A program made the position numbers and the translations under genes. From Saccharopolyspora indica (GTDB lineage: Bacteria > Actinomycetota > Actinomycetes > Mycobacteriales > Pseudonocardiaceae), in the NCBI RefSeq assembly GCF_027853965.1, contig NZ_JAQGLB010000010.1, positions 245,792-309,791 of the forward strand: a DNA stretch of 64,000 nt. The letters run 5' to 3'. Below are positions 8,290 through 17,971 of this stretch, piece by piece. Positions within the stretch are counted from its first letter, which is position 1, and each line of letters opens with the position of its first letter. The notes beneath the pieces are model-generated. The model saw only the letters and a list, made by a program, of their open reading frames with translations. It did not search any database and was not told the origin of the DNA.

Positions 8290-10400
8290 TCTCTTTGCCA
8301 GCTCAGGCCTCCGGCGGAGCACCGGAACACGACGAAGTGGTGAAGGAGTGGACCCGCCGGGTCATCCACACCAGCTACGTCGCGATGGGGCGCCCCGAGC
8401 TAGAGACCTTCCTGGCCCGGTGCCTGGACGACCTGCTGGCCGCGCTCGACGGCGGACCGATCGCCGCCGCCACCGGTGTCGGCAGAAAGCTGGTCGACGT
8501 GCACTTCACCACCTCCGCAGCGCTGTCCGGCACGCTCCAGCACCTGATGACCGCGCTGCCCGCTCTCCGCGCGGTGGAACCGGCCCGGCTGATCGAAGTG
8601 CTCGGCGAACTGGCCGCCGGGTACGCCGGGGCGCTGCGCGAGCAGACGCTGGCCGAGCAGGCGCTGATCCAGCGGGCCGCGTCGGCCGCCCGCGACGCCG
8701 CCGAGGAGGCGTTGCGCGCCAGCGAGGCCCGCTCCCGCGCCGTGGTCATCTCCTCCGCGCTGGGCATCGCCGTCGTCCGGCTCGACGGCACCATCGAGGA
8801 GGCCAACGCCGCGATGCGCCGGATCTTCCGGCGCACCGACGAGGAACTGGTCGGCCACACCATCTTCGAGCTGACCGACGACGACTGGGTGGCCGAGCTG
8901 CAGGCCGCCAACGACGGCCTGGTCGGCGCGAGCGACGACCGCTACCAGCTCGACACCCGGTTCACCGCGCCGGACGGCTCGCACGTGTGGACCCAGCTGT
9001 CGGCCTCCCTGGTCCGCGACGCCCGCGGCGAACCGGACTACCAGGTGGTGCTCTACGAGGACATCACCGACCGGCACATGCTCCAGGAGCAGTTCCGCCG
9101 GCAGGCCGTGCACGACCCGCTCACCGGCCTGGCGAACCGGACCCAGTTGCAGTCCGGCCTGGACAAGGCGCTGGAGGAGACCCGCCCCGGCAGGCGGGTG
9201 GGGCTGTGCTTCTTCGACCTCGACGGGTTCAAGGCGGTCAACGACAGCCTCGGCCACCCGATCGGCGACCAGCTGCTGCGCACCGTCGCCCAGCGGTTGC
9301 AGGCCGCCGCGCGGGGCGCGCTGGCCGCGCGGATGGGCGGTGACGAGTTCGTCGTCCTGGTGCCGGACTCGACCGGCTCCGGCGACCTGGTGGCGCTGGT
9401 CGAGACGCTGCTGGCGGAGATCACCAGCCCCGCGCGCATCGGCTCGCACGAGCTCAGCGCCTCGGCCAGCGTCGGGATCGTGGAGCGTCCGGTCGCCGGC
9501 ACCGACGCCGAGGCGCTGCTGCGCGACGCCGACATCACCCTCTACCGGGCCAAGCAGGACGGCCGGGCGCAGTGGGTGCTCTTCGACCCGGAGCGCAACG
9601 CGCAGGCGCGCGACCGCTTCAAGCTCTCCGCCGAACTGCCCGCCGCGATCGAGCAGTACGAGCTGTTCGTCGAGTACAAGCCGATCGTGGAACTGGCCAC
9701 CGGCCGCTACGTCGGGGCCGCCTCCACGGTCCGCTGGGACCACCCGGAGTTCGGCGAGCTCGGCGAGGACCGCTTCCTCGGGCTGGCCGAGGAGACCGGG
9801 CTGATCACCCGGCTCGGCAGCTGGGCGCTGGAGCAGGTGTGCGAGCAGGCCGCGCGCTGGGTGGAGCGGCTGGGGCCGGCGGCCCCGATCGCCGCGGTGC
9901 GCCTGTCACCGCGGCACTGCCGGGACCCCGAGCTGGTCGCCGACGTGCAGCGCATCCTCGGCAAGACCGGGCTGCCGCCCGGGCACCTGGCGCTCGGCCT
10001 GCCCGAGTCCAGCCTGTTCGACGTGCAGGGCGACCCGCTGGACACGCTGGAGATCCTCGCCGAGATGGGCCTGCGGTTGTGCGTCTACGAGTTCGGCGAG
10101 GACTACGCCCGGATGCCGCGGCTGAAGGACCTGCCGCTGGGCATGGCGCGCATCGAGGGCTCGCACCTGGACAGCTTCACCGACCCGGACGGGCCCGCCC
10201 CGCTGGACCAGCACCTGGTGTCGGCCGCCTGCGGGGCCGCGGAGCTGCTCGGCCTGCCGGTCAGCGCCTCGGGCGTGCGCGACGAGCTGCAGGCCCGCCG
10301 CCTGCAGGAGCTGGGCGTGTCGATGGCGCTGGGGCCGTTCACCGGGGGCCGGGTCTCGGCGCTGGAGCTGGAGGAGCTCGTCGTGGAGCAGGAGGGCTGA
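8286..10400 (+). CDS. PAS-GGDEF protein with degenerate EAL domain
   Basis: 704 residues from GTG 8286. An N-terminal all-helical region (to ~150) is followed by a PAS domain (~157-275), GGDEF (~275-435) and an EAL-like domain (~450-695). The GGDEF active site is intact (RMGGDEF at 351-355, with [12 protein letters not shown] upstream), so diguanylate cyclase activity is plausible. The inhibitory RxxD site is not conserved (RGAL). The EAL domain has lost its hallmarks: the EAL triplet reads AST before VRW, the ESxL motif reads GLPESSL, DDFG reads YEFG, and the EGVE-type loop reads SGVR. It is therefore probably a non-catalytic c-di-GMP-binding or regulatory domain. It is coupled to the upstream methyltransferase. 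Confidence 0.9.
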   Translation: MISLPAQASGGAPEHDEVVKEWTRRVIHTSYVAMGRPELETFLARCLDDLLAALDGGPIAAATGVGRKLVDVHFTTSAALSGTLQHLMTALPALRAVEPARLIEVLGELAAGYAGALREQTLAEQALIQRAASAARDAAEEALRASEARSRAVVISSALGIAVVRLDGTIEEANAAMRRIFRRTDEELVGHTIFELTDDDWVAELQAANDGLVGASDDRYQLDTRFTAPDGSHVWTQLSASLVRDARGEPDYQVVLYEDITDRHMLQEQFRRQAVHDPLTGLANRTQLQSGLDKALEETRPGRRVGLCFFDLDGFKAVNDSLGHPIGDQLLRTVAQRLQAAARGALAARMGGDEFVVLVPDSTGSGDLVALVETLLAEITSPARIGSHELSASASVGIVERPVAGTDAEALLRDADITLYRAKQDGRAQWVLFDPERNAQARDRFKLSAELPAAIEQYELFVEYKPIVELATGRYVGAASTVRWDHPEFGELGEDRFLGLAEETGLITRLGSWALEQVCEQAARWVERLGPAAPIAAVRLSPRHCRDPELVADVQRILGKTGLPPGHLALGLPESSLFDVQGDPLDTLEILAEMGLRLCVYEFGEDYARMPRLKDLPLGMARIEGSHLDSFTDPDGPAPLDQHLVSAACGAAELLGLPVSASGVRDELQARRLQELGVSMALGPFTGGRVSALELEELVVEQEG

Positions 10401-10491
10401 CGCGGCCGAAAACAGTCCGCGACCAGCCGATAGCATCGTGGTGCGAAGCGTGTCCGCGCCGGTCGGCGACCGGCCCAGCCGAGGAGTGAAC

Positions 10492-12546
10492 GTGTCCGTA
10501 CAGCCTTCCCAAGCCCAGCAAGCTCTCCGGGTGAAGGTTCCGGCGGGCACTACCGCGGGCGCGGCCGTGGCCGAGGCCGGGCTGCCGTCCAAGGGCGCCG
10601 ACGCCGTCGTGGTGGTCCGCGACGCCGATGGCGCTCTGCGCGACCTCGCCTGGGCGCCGGAGGCCGACGTCGAGGTGGAGGCGGTCGCCGCCGACACCGA
10701 GGACGGCCGCAGCGTGATCCGCCACTCCGCCGCGCACGTGCTCGCGCAGGCGGTGCAGAACCTGTTCCCCGACGCGAAGCTGGGCATCGGCCCGCCGGTC
10801 AAGGACGGCTTCTACTACGACTTCGACGTGGACCGCCCGTTCACCCCGGAGGACCTGCAGGCGCTGGAGAAGCGCATGAAGCAGATCCTCAAGTCCGGCC
10901 AGAAGTTCGCCCGCCGCCGCCTGGAGTCGGTCGAGGCCGCCAAGCAGGAGCTGGCCGGTGAGCCGTACAAGCTGGAGCTGGTCGACCTCAAGTCCGATGT
11001 GGACACCAGCGAGGTGATGGAGGTCGGCGGCGGCGAGCTGACCGTCTACGACAACGTCGACCGGCACGGCGAGGTCGTCTGGGGCGACCTGTGCCGCGGC
11101 CCGCACGTGCCGCACACCCGGTTCATCCCGGCGTTCAAGCTGATGCGGGTGGCCGCGGCCTACTGGCGCGGCAACCAGAACAACCAGCAGCTGCAGCGGA
11201 TCTACGGCACCGCGTGGGAGTCCAAGGACAAGCTCGAGGAGCACCTGGAGCTGCTGGCCGAGGCCGAGCGCCGCGACCACCGCAGGCTCGGCTCCGAGCT
11301 CGACCTGTTCTCCTTCCCGGAGGAGATCGGCTCCGGGCTGCCGGTGTTCCACCCCAAGGGCGGCATCATCCGCCGCGAGCTGGAGGACTACTCCCGCAAG
11401 CGGCACGAGCAGGCCGGCTACGAGTTCGTCAACACCCCGCACATCACCAAGGACACGCTGTTCAAGACCTCCGGTCACCTGGACTGGTACCAGGACGGCA
11501 TGTTCCCGGCGATGCACCTCGACGAGGAGCGCGACGCCGAGGGCGAGCTGCGCAAGCCGGGCGTCGACTACTACCTCAAGCCGATGAACTGCCCGTTCCA
11601 CAACCTGATCTTCCGCTCCCGCGGGCGCTCCTACCGGGAGCTGCCGCTGCGGCTGTTCGAGTTCGGGTCGGTGTACCGGTACGAGAAGTCCGGCGTGGTG
11701 CACGGGCTGACCCGGGTGCGCGGCATGACGCAGGACGACGCGCACATCTACTGCACGCCCGACCAGCTGCAGGACGAGCTGAAGTCGCTGCTGGGCTTCG
11801 TGCTGGACCTGCTGCGCGACTACGGCCTGGACGACTTCTACCTGGAGCTGTCCACCCGCAACGACGAGAAGTACGTCGGCGACGACGAGAGCTGGGAGGT
11901 CGCCACCGAGGCGCTGCGCAGCGCGGCCGAGGAATCCGGCCTGGAGCTGGTGCCGGACCCGGGCGGCGCGGCCTTCTACGGCCCGAAGATCTCCGTGCAG
12001 GCCAAGGACGCGCTGGGCCGCAGCTGGCAGATGTCGACCATCCAGGTCGACTACCACCTGCCGGAGCGGTTCAACCTGGAGTACACCGCGCCGGACGGCA
12101 GCAAGCAGCGGCCGATCAAGATCCACCGGGCGCTGTTCGGCTCCATCGAGCGGTTCTTCGGCGTGCTCACCGAGCACTACGCCGGTGCCTTCCCGGCCTG
12201 GCTCGCGCCGGTGCAGGTGGTCGGCATCCCGATCGCCGACGAGCACGTCGAGCACCTGCAGCAGGTGGCGGAGTCGTTGCGGGCCAAGGGGATCCGCGTC
12301 GACATCGACACCAGCGACGACCGGATGCAGAAGAAGATCCGCACCCACACCACGCAGAAGGTGCCGTTCCTGCTGCTGGCGGGCGGCAAGGACGTGGAGG
12401 CGGGCGCGGTGTCGTTCCGGTTCCGCGACGGCACCCAGATCAACGGCGTGCCGGTGGACACCGCGGTCGACGCGCTGGTCGACTGGGTGCAGCGCCGCGA
12501 GAACGCCTCGCCGACCGCGGAGAACTTCCAGGCGGGGACGGCGTGA
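10492..12546 (+). CDS. thrS: Threonyl-tRNA synthetase
   Basis: 684 residues from GTG 10492, with GAGGAG 5 nt upstream; the earlier in-frame GTG at 10438 adds an unconserved leader. Domains in order: TGS (~10-70), the editing domain with an HSAAHVLAQ (HxxxH) motif near residue 80, the class II catalytic core ([24 protein letters not shown] with the zinc Cys, [13 protein letters not shown] motif 2, [10 protein letters not shown] motif 3 region) and the C-terminal anticodon-binding domain. It charges tRNA-Thr with threonine and edits Ser-tRNA. Its stop overlaps the HIT gene by 4 nt, the same pairing seen in M. tuberculosis. Confidence 0.98.
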   Translation: MSVQPSQAQQALRVKVPAGTTAGAAVAEAGLPSKGADAVVVVRDADGALRDLAWAPEADVEVEAVAADTEDGRSVIRHSAAHVLAQAVQNLFPDAKLGIGPPVKDGFYYDFDVDRPFTPEDLQALEKRMKQILKSGQKFARRRLESVEAAKQELAGEPYKLELVDLKSDVDTSEVMEVGGGELTVYDNVDRHGEVVWGDLCRGPHVPHTRFIPAFKLMRVAAAYWRGNQNNQQLQRIYGTAWESKDKLEEHLELLAEAERRDHRRLGSELDLFSFPEEIGSGLPVFHPKGGIIRRELEDYSRKRHEQAGYEFVNTPHITKDTLFKTSGHLDWYQDGMFPAMHLDEERDAEGELRKPGVDYYLKPMNCPFHNLIFRSRGRSYRELPLRLFEFGSVYRYEKSGVVHGLTRVRGMTQDDAHIYCTPDQLQDELKSLLGFVLDLLRDYGLDDFYLELSTRNDEKYVGDDESWEVATEALRSAAEESGLELVPDPGGAAFYGPKISVQAKDALGRSWQMSTIQVDYHLPERFNLEYTAPDGSKQRPIKIHRALFGSIERFFGVLTEHYAGAFPAWLAPVQVVGIPIADEHVEHLQQVAESLRAKGIRVDIDTSDDRMQKKIRTHTTQKVPFLLLAGGKDVEAGAVSFRFRDGTQINGVPVDTAVDALVDWVQRRENASPTAENFQAGTA

Positions 12547-13097
12547 ACGCGGAGCTGACCGAGCAGCCGGGGGTCGGGGTCCAGGACGCGTTGCAGCGGT
12601 TGTGGACCCCGCACCGGATGGCCTACATCCAGGGCGAGGGCAAGCCGGAGGGCGACGACAGCGACGGCTGCCCGTTCTGCCGCCTGCTGGAGTCCGGGCG
12701 GCCGGACGCCGAGACGCTGATCGTGGCGCGCGGCGAGCTGGTCTTCGCGATCCTCAACCTGTACCCGTACAACCCGGGTCACCTGATGGTGCTGCCGTAC
12801 CGGCACGTGGCCGACTACACCGAGCTGACTGCGGCGGAGACGGTGGCGGTGGCGGAGTACACGCAGCGCGCCATGCGGGTGATCCGCCGGGTGTCGGCGC
12901 CGCACGGGTTCAACATCGGGCTCAACCAGGGCCCGGTGGCGGGTGCGGGCATCGCCGCGCACCTGCACCAGCACGTGGTGCCCCGCTGGGGCGGTGACTC
13001 GAACTTCATGCCGGTCATCGGCCACACCAAGGTCCTGCCCCAGCTCCTCGGCGAAACCCGGGCCCTCCTCGCCGAGGCCTGGACCGCGGCGGACTGA
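12543..13097 (+). CDS. HIT domain protein, AP4A phosphorylase/hydrolase-like
   Basis: 184 residues starting at GTG 12543 inside the thrS stop (GTGA overlap). It has a CPFC motif near residue 40, a central [14 protein letters not shown] segment, and the histidine triad [10 protein letters not shown]. This layout matches the mycobacterial Rv2613c type, known to act on diadenosine tetraphosphate. By-product AP4A from aminoacyl-tRNA synthetases gives a reason for coupling with thrS; that link is inference. A 16-bp hairpin terminator ends the unit. Confidence 0.93.
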   Translation: MNAELTEQPGVGVQDALQRLWTPHRMAYIQGEGKPEGDDSDGCPFCRLLESGRPDAETLIVARGELVFAILNLYPYNPGHLMVLPYRHVADYTELTAAETVAVAEYTQRAMRVIRRVSAPHGFNIGLNQGPVAGAGIAAHLHQHVVPRWGGDSNFMPVIGHTKVLPQLLGETRALLAEAWTAAD

Positions 13098-13113
13098 ACG
13101 CCCGCGAAGACGA

Positions 13114-13148
13114 CGAGGGCCGGGGAAGCAGCGCTTCCCCGGCCCTCG
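13114..13148. terminator. Strong bidirectional terminator
   Basis: Perfect 16-bp arms (cgagggccggggaagc / gcttccccggccctcg) with a 3-nt loop, followed by TTT on the plus side. It lies between the HIT gene and the convergent yceI-type gene and serves both. Confidence 0.85.
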
Positions 13149-13164
13149 TTTCGCGTTCGGTGCC

Positions 13165-13692
13165 TCAGCCGCGGAGGCGGGCCTCGACGTCGAGGGTGAT
13201 GGTGATCTTCTCGCCGACCATGGCGCCACCTGCCGGGCCGACGCCGAAGTCGGTGCGGTTGAGGACGACCTTCGCGGACAGGCCCAGCAGGCCGTCCTCG
13301 GTGAAGCCGCCCAGCTCGGTCTCCAGCGACACCGGCTTGGTGACGCCGTGCAGGGTGAACTCGCCGTCGATGACGAAGTCCTCGCCGTCCTGGCGGACGC
13401 CGGTGGAGCGGAAGGTGGCGGTCGGGAACTGCTCGGCGTCCAGGAAGTCGGGGTTGCGCACGTGGGCGTCCCGGTCGGCGTTGCCGGTGTCGATCGAGGC
13501 GGTCTCGATGGTCGCGGTGACCGAGGAGTCCAGCGGGTTCGCCGCGGTGACGATCTCGCCCTGGAAGCTGCCGAAGCGGCCGCGGGACTTGCCCACGCCC
13601 ATGTGCCGCACGGTGAACTGGATGTCCGAGTGGACGCTGTCGATGTCCCAGGTGCCCGCGACGTAGCCGGGGATCTGCGCGGTGGCGGTCAT
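13165..13692 (-). CDS. YceI family protein
   Basis: 175 residues. The YceI lipocalin-like fold is recognisable from GTWDIDSVHSDIQFTVRH near the N-terminus, FRSTGVR, and the closing strand NRTDFGVG. Family members bind polyisoprenoids or other amphiphiles; the biological role here is unknown. There is no obvious signal peptide, so it may be cytoplasmic. It is inserted on the opposite strand between the HIT gene and pgsA, which adjoin in M. tuberculosis. A TTGAA-CC-TTCAA dyad ~90 nt upstream could be an operator. Confidence 0.92.
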   Translation of the reverse strand: MTATAQIPGYVAGTWDIDSVHSDIQFTVRHMGVGKSRGRFGSFQGEIVTAANPLDSSVTATIETASIDTGNADRDAHVRNPDFLDAEQFPTATFRSTGVRQDGEDFVIDGEFTLHGVTKPVSLETELGGFTEDGLLGLSAKVVLNRTDFGVGPAGGAMVGEKITITLDVEARLRG

Positions 13693-13783
13693 GGTGTCTC
13701 CAAAGGTGTGGCGTGCGAGTCGGCTTCGAACTCCGACCTGCCGCGCCTGGAGCAGCGGGGAGTTCTGACCGGCACCAACACCG

Positions 13784-13795
13784 TTGAACCTTCAA
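13784..13795. promoter_or_regulatory. Short inverted repeat in the yceI/pgsA divergent region
   Basis: TTGAACCTTCAA is a 5-bp-arm inverted repeat with a CC centre in an otherwise GC-rich divergent intergenic region. Dyads of this kind are typical MarR/TetR-type operators, but no such regulator is adjacent. Confidence 0.3.
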
Positions 13796-13911
13796 TGATT
13801 CCACCCTGTGGTGGAGGTCACCGACGGCCGCGTCCGCCGACGTCGGTGATCAGCGCGGGCTAGTCTGCTGGCACGGCACACGACAAGCACAGGCGGCTGA
13901 CCCCTCAAGCA

Positions 13912-14517
13912 ATGCTCAACATCTTCGCGCGGGCCTCGATGTCCCGACTGACAAACCCGATCGGTGCGGGCCTGGTCCGGCTCGGCCTGTCGCCGAACGC
14001 GGTGACCCTGACCGGGACGGTCGCCAGCATCGCGGCCGCGCTGTGGTTCTTCCCGCGCGGCGAGCTGTTCGTGGGCACCGTGGTGGTCGCGGTGTTCCTG
14101 CTCTTCGACATCCTCGACGGTGCGATGGCCCGCGCCGGGGGCTGCGCGACCCGGTTCGGCGGAGTGCTCGACGCGAGCTGCGACCGGCTCGTCGACGGCG
14201 CGCTGTTCGGCGCGCTGGTGTGGTGGTCGCTGGTGGTCGAGGTGGACCGCGCGCGCGGCCTCGGCCTGCTGATCTGCCTGGTCGGCGCCCAGGTGATCTC
14301 CTACGTCAAAGCACGCGCGGAGGCCAACGGCCTGAGCGCCGACGGCGGCCTGGCCGAACGGGCCGAGCGCTTCCTGGTGATCCTCGTGGGCACCGGCCTG
14401 CACGGCCTCGGCGTCCCCCACGTCCTGGACGTGGCGATCTGGCTCCTGGTCCTGCTCACCCTGATCACCATCGTCCAGCGCCTCACCGCGGTCCACCGCT
14501 CGGCCAAAAACCCGTGA
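13912..14517 (+). CDS. pgsA: CDP-alcohol phosphatidyltransferase, phosphatidylinositol phosphate synthase
   Basis: 201 residues with about six membrane segments. The CDP-alcohol phosphotransferase signature DGAMAR...G...D...D is complete (FDILDGAMARAGG then GGVLDASCDRLVD). Sequence similarity to M. tuberculosis PgsA1 runs from the N-terminal segment (LTNPIGAGLVRLGLSP) to ICLVGAQVISYVKARAEA. It condenses CDP-diacylglycerol with inositol-3-phosphate, the first committed step towards phosphatidylinositol and its mannosides. The acyltransferase and pimA genes that follow it in mycobacteria are missing here. Its stop codon lies inside a hairpin shared with pdxS. No good ribosome-binding site precedes ATG 13912; the start is chosen from alignment. 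Confidence 0.92.
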   Translation: MLNIFARASMSRLTNPIGAGLVRLGLSPNAVTLTGTVASIAAALWFFPRGELFVGTVVVAVFLLFDILDGAMARAGGCATRFGGVLDASCDRLVDGALFGALVWWSLVVEVDRARGLGLLICLVGAQVISYVKARAEANGLSADGGLAERAERFLVILVGTGLHGLGVPHVLDVAIWLLVLLTLITIVQRLTAVHRSAKNP

Positions 14518-14556
14518 GCGTTTTGTGGGGTTATAGCACCACAAAACGCTCACGGG
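14511..14556. terminator. 46-nt hairpin (copy A of a recurring element) at the pgsA/pdxS convergence
   Basis: Perfect 18-bp arms around a 10-nt loop containing TTATAGC. It begins in the last codons of pgsA and ends 43 nt from the pdxS stop. It shares 37 of 46 positions with the hairpin at 19654-19699. Confidence 0.8.
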
Positions 14557-14599
14557 CTTTGAACTGGCCGGGTGCGCTCCGAGCCTCAGCTGAGCCGGG

Positions 14600-15517
14600 T
14601 CACCAGCCGCGCTGGGCGTAGCGCTGCTGCTCGGAGAGGTCGTCCAGGTTGATGCCGACCATCGCTTCGCCGAGGCCCCTGGAGACCTTCGCGATCACGT
14701 CCGGGTCGTCGTAGAACGTCGTCGCCTTCACGATCGCTTCCGCGCGCTTGACCGGGTCACCGGACTTGAAGATGCCCGAGCCGACGAACACGCCCTCCGC
14801 GCCCAGCTGGCGCATCATCGCCGCGTCCGCCGGGGTCGCGATGCCGCCCGCGGTGAACAGCACCACCGGGAGCTTCCCGGTGCGAGCGATCTCCCGCACC
14901 AGCTGCACCGGCGCGCGCAGCTCCTTCGCCGCCACGTAGAGCTCGTCGTCGTCCAGCACCGACAGCCGCCGGATGTCGGCGCGGATCTGGCGCATGTGCC
15001 GCGTCGCCTCGACCACGTTGCCGGTGCCGGCCTCGCCCTTGGAGCGGATCATCGCCGCGCCCTCGGAGATCCGGCGCAGCGCCTCGCCGAGGTTGGTCGC
15101 ACCGCACACGAACGGCACGGTGAACGCCCACTTGTCGATGTGGTTGACCTCGTCGGCGGGCGTGAGCACCTCCGACTCGTCGATGTAGTCCACGCCCAGC
15201 GACTGCAGGACCTGGGCCTCGACGAAGTGCCCGATGCGGGCCTTGGCCATCACCGGGATCGACACGGCGCTGACGATGCCGTCGATCATGTCCGGATCGG
15301 ACATCCGGGCCACTCCGCCCTGCACGCGGATGTCGGCGGGCACCCGTTCCAGGGCCATCACCGCGACGGCGCCCGCGTCCTCGGCGATCTTGGCCTGTTC
15401 CGGGGTGACCACATCCATGATCACGCCGCCCTTGAGCATCTCGGCCATGCCCCGCTTGACCCCGTCGGTCCCGGTCTGGGAGGTGCGGGCGGTGTCCTTG
15501 ACGTCGACGGTAGTCAC
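14600..15517 (-). CDS. pdxS: Pyridoxal 5'-phosphate synthase, lyase subunit
   Basis: 305 residues of a near-invariant (beta/alpha)8 barrel family. Visible signatures are [17 protein letters not shown], the Schiff-base lysine region [23 protein letters not shown], and the phosphate-binding GSGIFKS near the end. With PdxT it makes PLP from ribose 5-phosphate, glyceraldehyde 3-phosphate and glutamine-derived ammonia. Unusually, pdxT is 5.8 kb away on the other strand. Three AGTGG-type boxes in the upstream 100 nt suggest control by a MocR-type PdxR regulator, which is not in the window. Confidence 0.98.
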   Translation of the reverse strand: MTTVDVKDTARTSQTGTDGVKRGMAEMLKGGVIMDVVTPEQAKIAEDAGAVAVMALERVPADIRVQGGVARMSDPDMIDGIVSAVSIPVMAKARIGHFVEAQVLQSLGVDYIDESEVLTPADEVNHIDKWAFTVPFVCGATNLGEALRRISEGAAMIRSKGEAGTGNVVEATRHMRQIRADIRRLSVLDDDELYVAAKELRAPVQLVREIARTGKLPVVLFTAGGIATPADAAMMRQLGAEGVFVGSGIFKSGDPVKRAEAIVKATTFYDDPDVIAKVSRGLGEAMVGINLDDLSEQQRYAQRGW

Positions 15518-15564
15518 CTTCGGCCTTCCTCTCGGTGTTCTGCCGAATCGAGACTAGAGCCGAA

Positions 15565-15612
15565 CTGGACCACCAACACGGTCCACTAATCCAGATTTCC
15601 GCTAGTCCACTT
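15565..15612 (-). promoter_or_regulatory. Candidate PdxR (MocR-type) operator upstream of pdxS
   Basis: Read on the minus strand the region contains AAGTGGACTA (15612-15603), TTAGTGGACC (15589-15580) and GGTGGTCCAG (15574-15565). The first closely resembles the AAAGTGG(W)CTA motif I recall for Corynebacterium glutamicum PdxR at pdxST. Three related boxes within 48 bp upstream of a pdxS gene are unlikely to be chance, but binding is inferred. Confidence 0.5.
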
Positions 15613-15723
15613 CGTCGGCCGCCGCACCGCTGGCTGACGACCGGGTGGCGGCCTTGCACGCGTTCGGCGTCGGGTGTGTGATCGGAGACACAATCGGTTG
15701 CCGGGAGCGTGCGAGGAGTACTC

Positions 15724-17838
15724 ATGGGGAGCAAGCAGAGCGGCACAGTAGGAGGGCCGGCGATCCCGGCCCCCTCCGATCCCGCCGACATCCGCAACGT
15801 CGTGCTCGTCGGGCCCTCGGCGGCGGGCAAGACCACCCTGGCCGAGGCGATGCTGGCGGCCACCGCGACGATCCCGCGGAGCGGCGCGGTCACCGAGGGC
15901 ACCACGGTCTGCGACCACGAAGCCGCCTCGATCGAGCAGCAGCGGTCCATCTGCCTGGCCGTCGCGCCGGTCCAGCACGGCAACATCAAGATCAACATCA
16001 TCGACACCCCCGGTTACGCCGACTTCGTCGGTGAGCTGCGGGCCGGGCTGCGCGCCGCCGACGCCGCGCTGTTCGTGGTGGCCGCGGCGGAGGGCATCGA
16101 CCCGGCGACGCGGGCGATCTGGCAGGAGTGCGCGGCCGTCGGCATGCCCCGCGCGGTGCTCATCGCCCGCCTCGACCAGCCGCGCGCCGACTTCGACACG
16201 GCGCTGCTGACCTGCCAGGACGCCTTCGGCGGGGGAGTGCTGCCGCTGTACCTGCCGCACCACGGCGCGGACGGGGAGCTGACCGGGCTGGTCGGGCTGG
16301 TCACCGAGAGCATCTACGAATCCGGTGAGCTGCGGCCCGCCGACGAGCCGCTGCGGGCCCGGATCGACCAGCCGCGCGGCGAGCTCATCGAGGCGATCAT
16401 CGCCGAGAGCGAGGACGAGTCGCTGATGGACCGGTACCTCAACGGCGAGCGCATCGACGAGGACACCCTCATCGCCGACCTGGAGAAGGCGGTGGTCAAG
16501 GGCGGCCTGCACCCGGTGCTGCCGGTGTGCGCGACGGCCGGGATCGGCATCGCGGAGGTGCTCGACGGCATCGTCCGCGGCTTCCCGTCGCCGCTGGAGC
16601 ACGCGCTGCCGGAGTTCACCGACCCGCACGGCCGCAACCCGCGCGCGCTCACCCCCGACCCGGCCGGGCCGCTGGCGGCCGAGGTCGTGCACACCTCGGT
16701 CGACTCCTACGTGGGCCGGGTCTCGCTGGCGCGGGTCTTCTCCGGCACGATGCGCCCGGAGCGCCCGGTGCACGTCTCCGGTCACGGCATGGCCGATCGC
16801 GGGCACCCGGACCACGACGAGGACGAGCGCGTGGCGCACCTGTACTCGCCGCTGGGCGCGAACCTGCGCGAGGTGTCGCACTGCATCGCCGGCGACCTGT
16901 GCGCGCTGACCAAGATCGGTTCGGCGGAGACCGGCGACACCCTCTCCGACCCGTCCGACCCGCTGCTGCTCACGCCGTGGCCGATGCCGGAACCGCTGCT
17001 GCCGATCGCGGTCACCGCGCACACCCGCAGCGACGAGGACGCGCTGGCCCGCAACCTCAACCGCCTGGTCGCCGCCGACCCCAGCCTGCGGCTGGAGCGC
17101 GACACCGAGACCCACCAGCTGGTGCTGTGGTGCATGGGCGAGGCGCACGCCGACGTGGTCCTGCAGCGGTTGCGCGAGGGCGGCGCGGAGATCGACACGG
17201 TGCCGGTGGAGGTGCCGCTGCGGCAGACCTTCGCCCAGCCCGCCAAGGGGCACGGGCGGCACGTCAAGCAGTCCGGCGGGCACGGCCAGTACGCGGTGTG
17301 CGACATCGAGGTCGAGCCGCTGCCGCGCGGATCGGGTGTGGAGTTCGCCGAGCGCGTGGTCGGCGGCGCGGTGCCGCGCCAGTTCATCCCCAGCGTGGAG
17401 AAGGGCGTGCGGGCCCAGGTGGAGAAGGGCATCAACGAGGGCTGCCCGCTGGTGGACCTGCGCATCACGCTGGTCGACGGCAAGGCCCACAGCGTCGACT
17501 CCTCGGACGCGGCGTTCCAGGCGGCCGGTTCGCTGGCCCTGAAGGCCGCCGCCGAACAAGCGGGCCTGGTCACCCTCGAACCGGTCGACGAGGTGGCGGT
17601 GCACATCCCGGACGAGCACCTCGGCGCGGTGCTGGGCGACCTGTCGAGCCGCCGCGGCAAGGTGGTCGGCACGGAGCCGGAGGACGGCGGCTGGACGGTG
17701 GTGCGAGCGCACGTGCCCGCCAGCGAGCTGATCCGCTACCCGGTCAACGTCCGCTCCCTGACCTCGGGCAGCGCGACCTTCACCCGCAACTTCGGCGGCT
17801 ACGAGCCGATCCCGGACCACCTGCTCACCCGCAAGTGA
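15724..17838 (+). CDS. Elongation factor G-like protein (EF-G2/FusA2 type) with altered GTPase residues
   Basis: 704 residues from ATG 15724 (GAGGAG 5 nt upstream). Domain order is that of EF-G: G domain, domain II, III, IV and V. The P-loop is GPSAAGKTT (30-38), but other GTPase hallmarks differ from true EF-G. The switch I Thr in RGIT is Cys77 (RSIC), the catalytic His of DTPGH is Tyr98 (DTPGY), and the guanine-specificity NKxD is ARLD (148-151). This matches the mycobacterial FusA2 subfamily, reported to lack normal ribosome-stimulated GTPase activity. It is probably not the housekeeping translocase. It stands alone between pdxS (divergent) and a convergent regulator. Confidence 0.9.
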   Translation: MGSKQSGTVGGPAIPAPSDPADIRNVVLVGPSAAGKTTLAEAMLAATATIPRSGAVTEGTTVCDHEAASIEQQRSICLAVAPVQHGNIKINIIDTPGYADFVGELRAGLRAADAALFVVAAAEGIDPATRAIWQECAAVGMPRAVLIARLDQPRADFDTALLTCQDAFGGGVLPLYLPHHGADGELTGLVGLVTESIYESGELRPADEPLRARIDQPRGELIEAIIAESEDESLMDRYLNGERIDEDTLIADLEKAVVKGGLHPVLPVCATAGIGIAEVLDGIVRGFPSPLEHALPEFTDPHGRNPRALTPDPAGPLAAEVVHTSVDSYVGRVSLARVFSGTMRPERPVHVSGHGMADRGHPDHDEDERVAHLYSPLGANLREVSHCIAGDLCALTKIGSAETGDTLSDPSDPLLLTPWPMPEPLLPIAVTAHTRSDEDALARNLNRLVAADPSLRLERDTETHQLVLWCMGEAHADVVLQRLREGGAEIDTVPVEVPLRQTFAQPAKGHGRHVKQSGGHGQYAVCDIEVEPLPRGSGVEFAERVVGGAVPRQFIPSVEKGVRAQVEKGINEGCPLVDLRITLVDGKAHSVDSSDAAFQAAGSLALKAAAEQAGLVTLEPVDEVAVHIPDEHLGAVLGDLSSRRGKVVGTEPEDGGWTVVRAHVPASELIRYPVNVRSLTSGSATFTRNFGGYEPIPDHLLTRK

Positions 17839-17898
17839 CCACAACCACCCGTCCGAGCCCGCAGACCCCCGCGATCACCCCGGGTCGGCGCGGGGGCC

Positions 17899-17961
17899 TG
17901 GTCAATTTCGTACGAAATTGACCATCACCCGGGTGAACGTCAATTTCGTACGAAATTGACG
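17899..17961. repeat. Tandem AT-rich palindromes at the EF-G2/XRE convergence
   Basis: Two perfect palindromes, 26 bp at 17899-17924 and 24 bp at 17938-17961, share the 22-bp core centred on AATTTCGTACGAAATT. Between them is a third palindrome, TCACCCGGGTGA (17925-17936). The position between convergent stops suggests transcription termination for both genes. The near-loopless symmetry also fits a double operator or cruciform. Confidence 0.75.
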
Positions 17962-17971
17962 CGGCGGGTGG

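Noticed and set aside
10339..12348. Very long minus-strand open frame opposite thrS
   Set aside because: It mirrors the thrS coding frame, is rich in His/Gln/Arg/Leu low-complexity sequence, and has no domain or ribosome-binding site; a GC-bias artefact.
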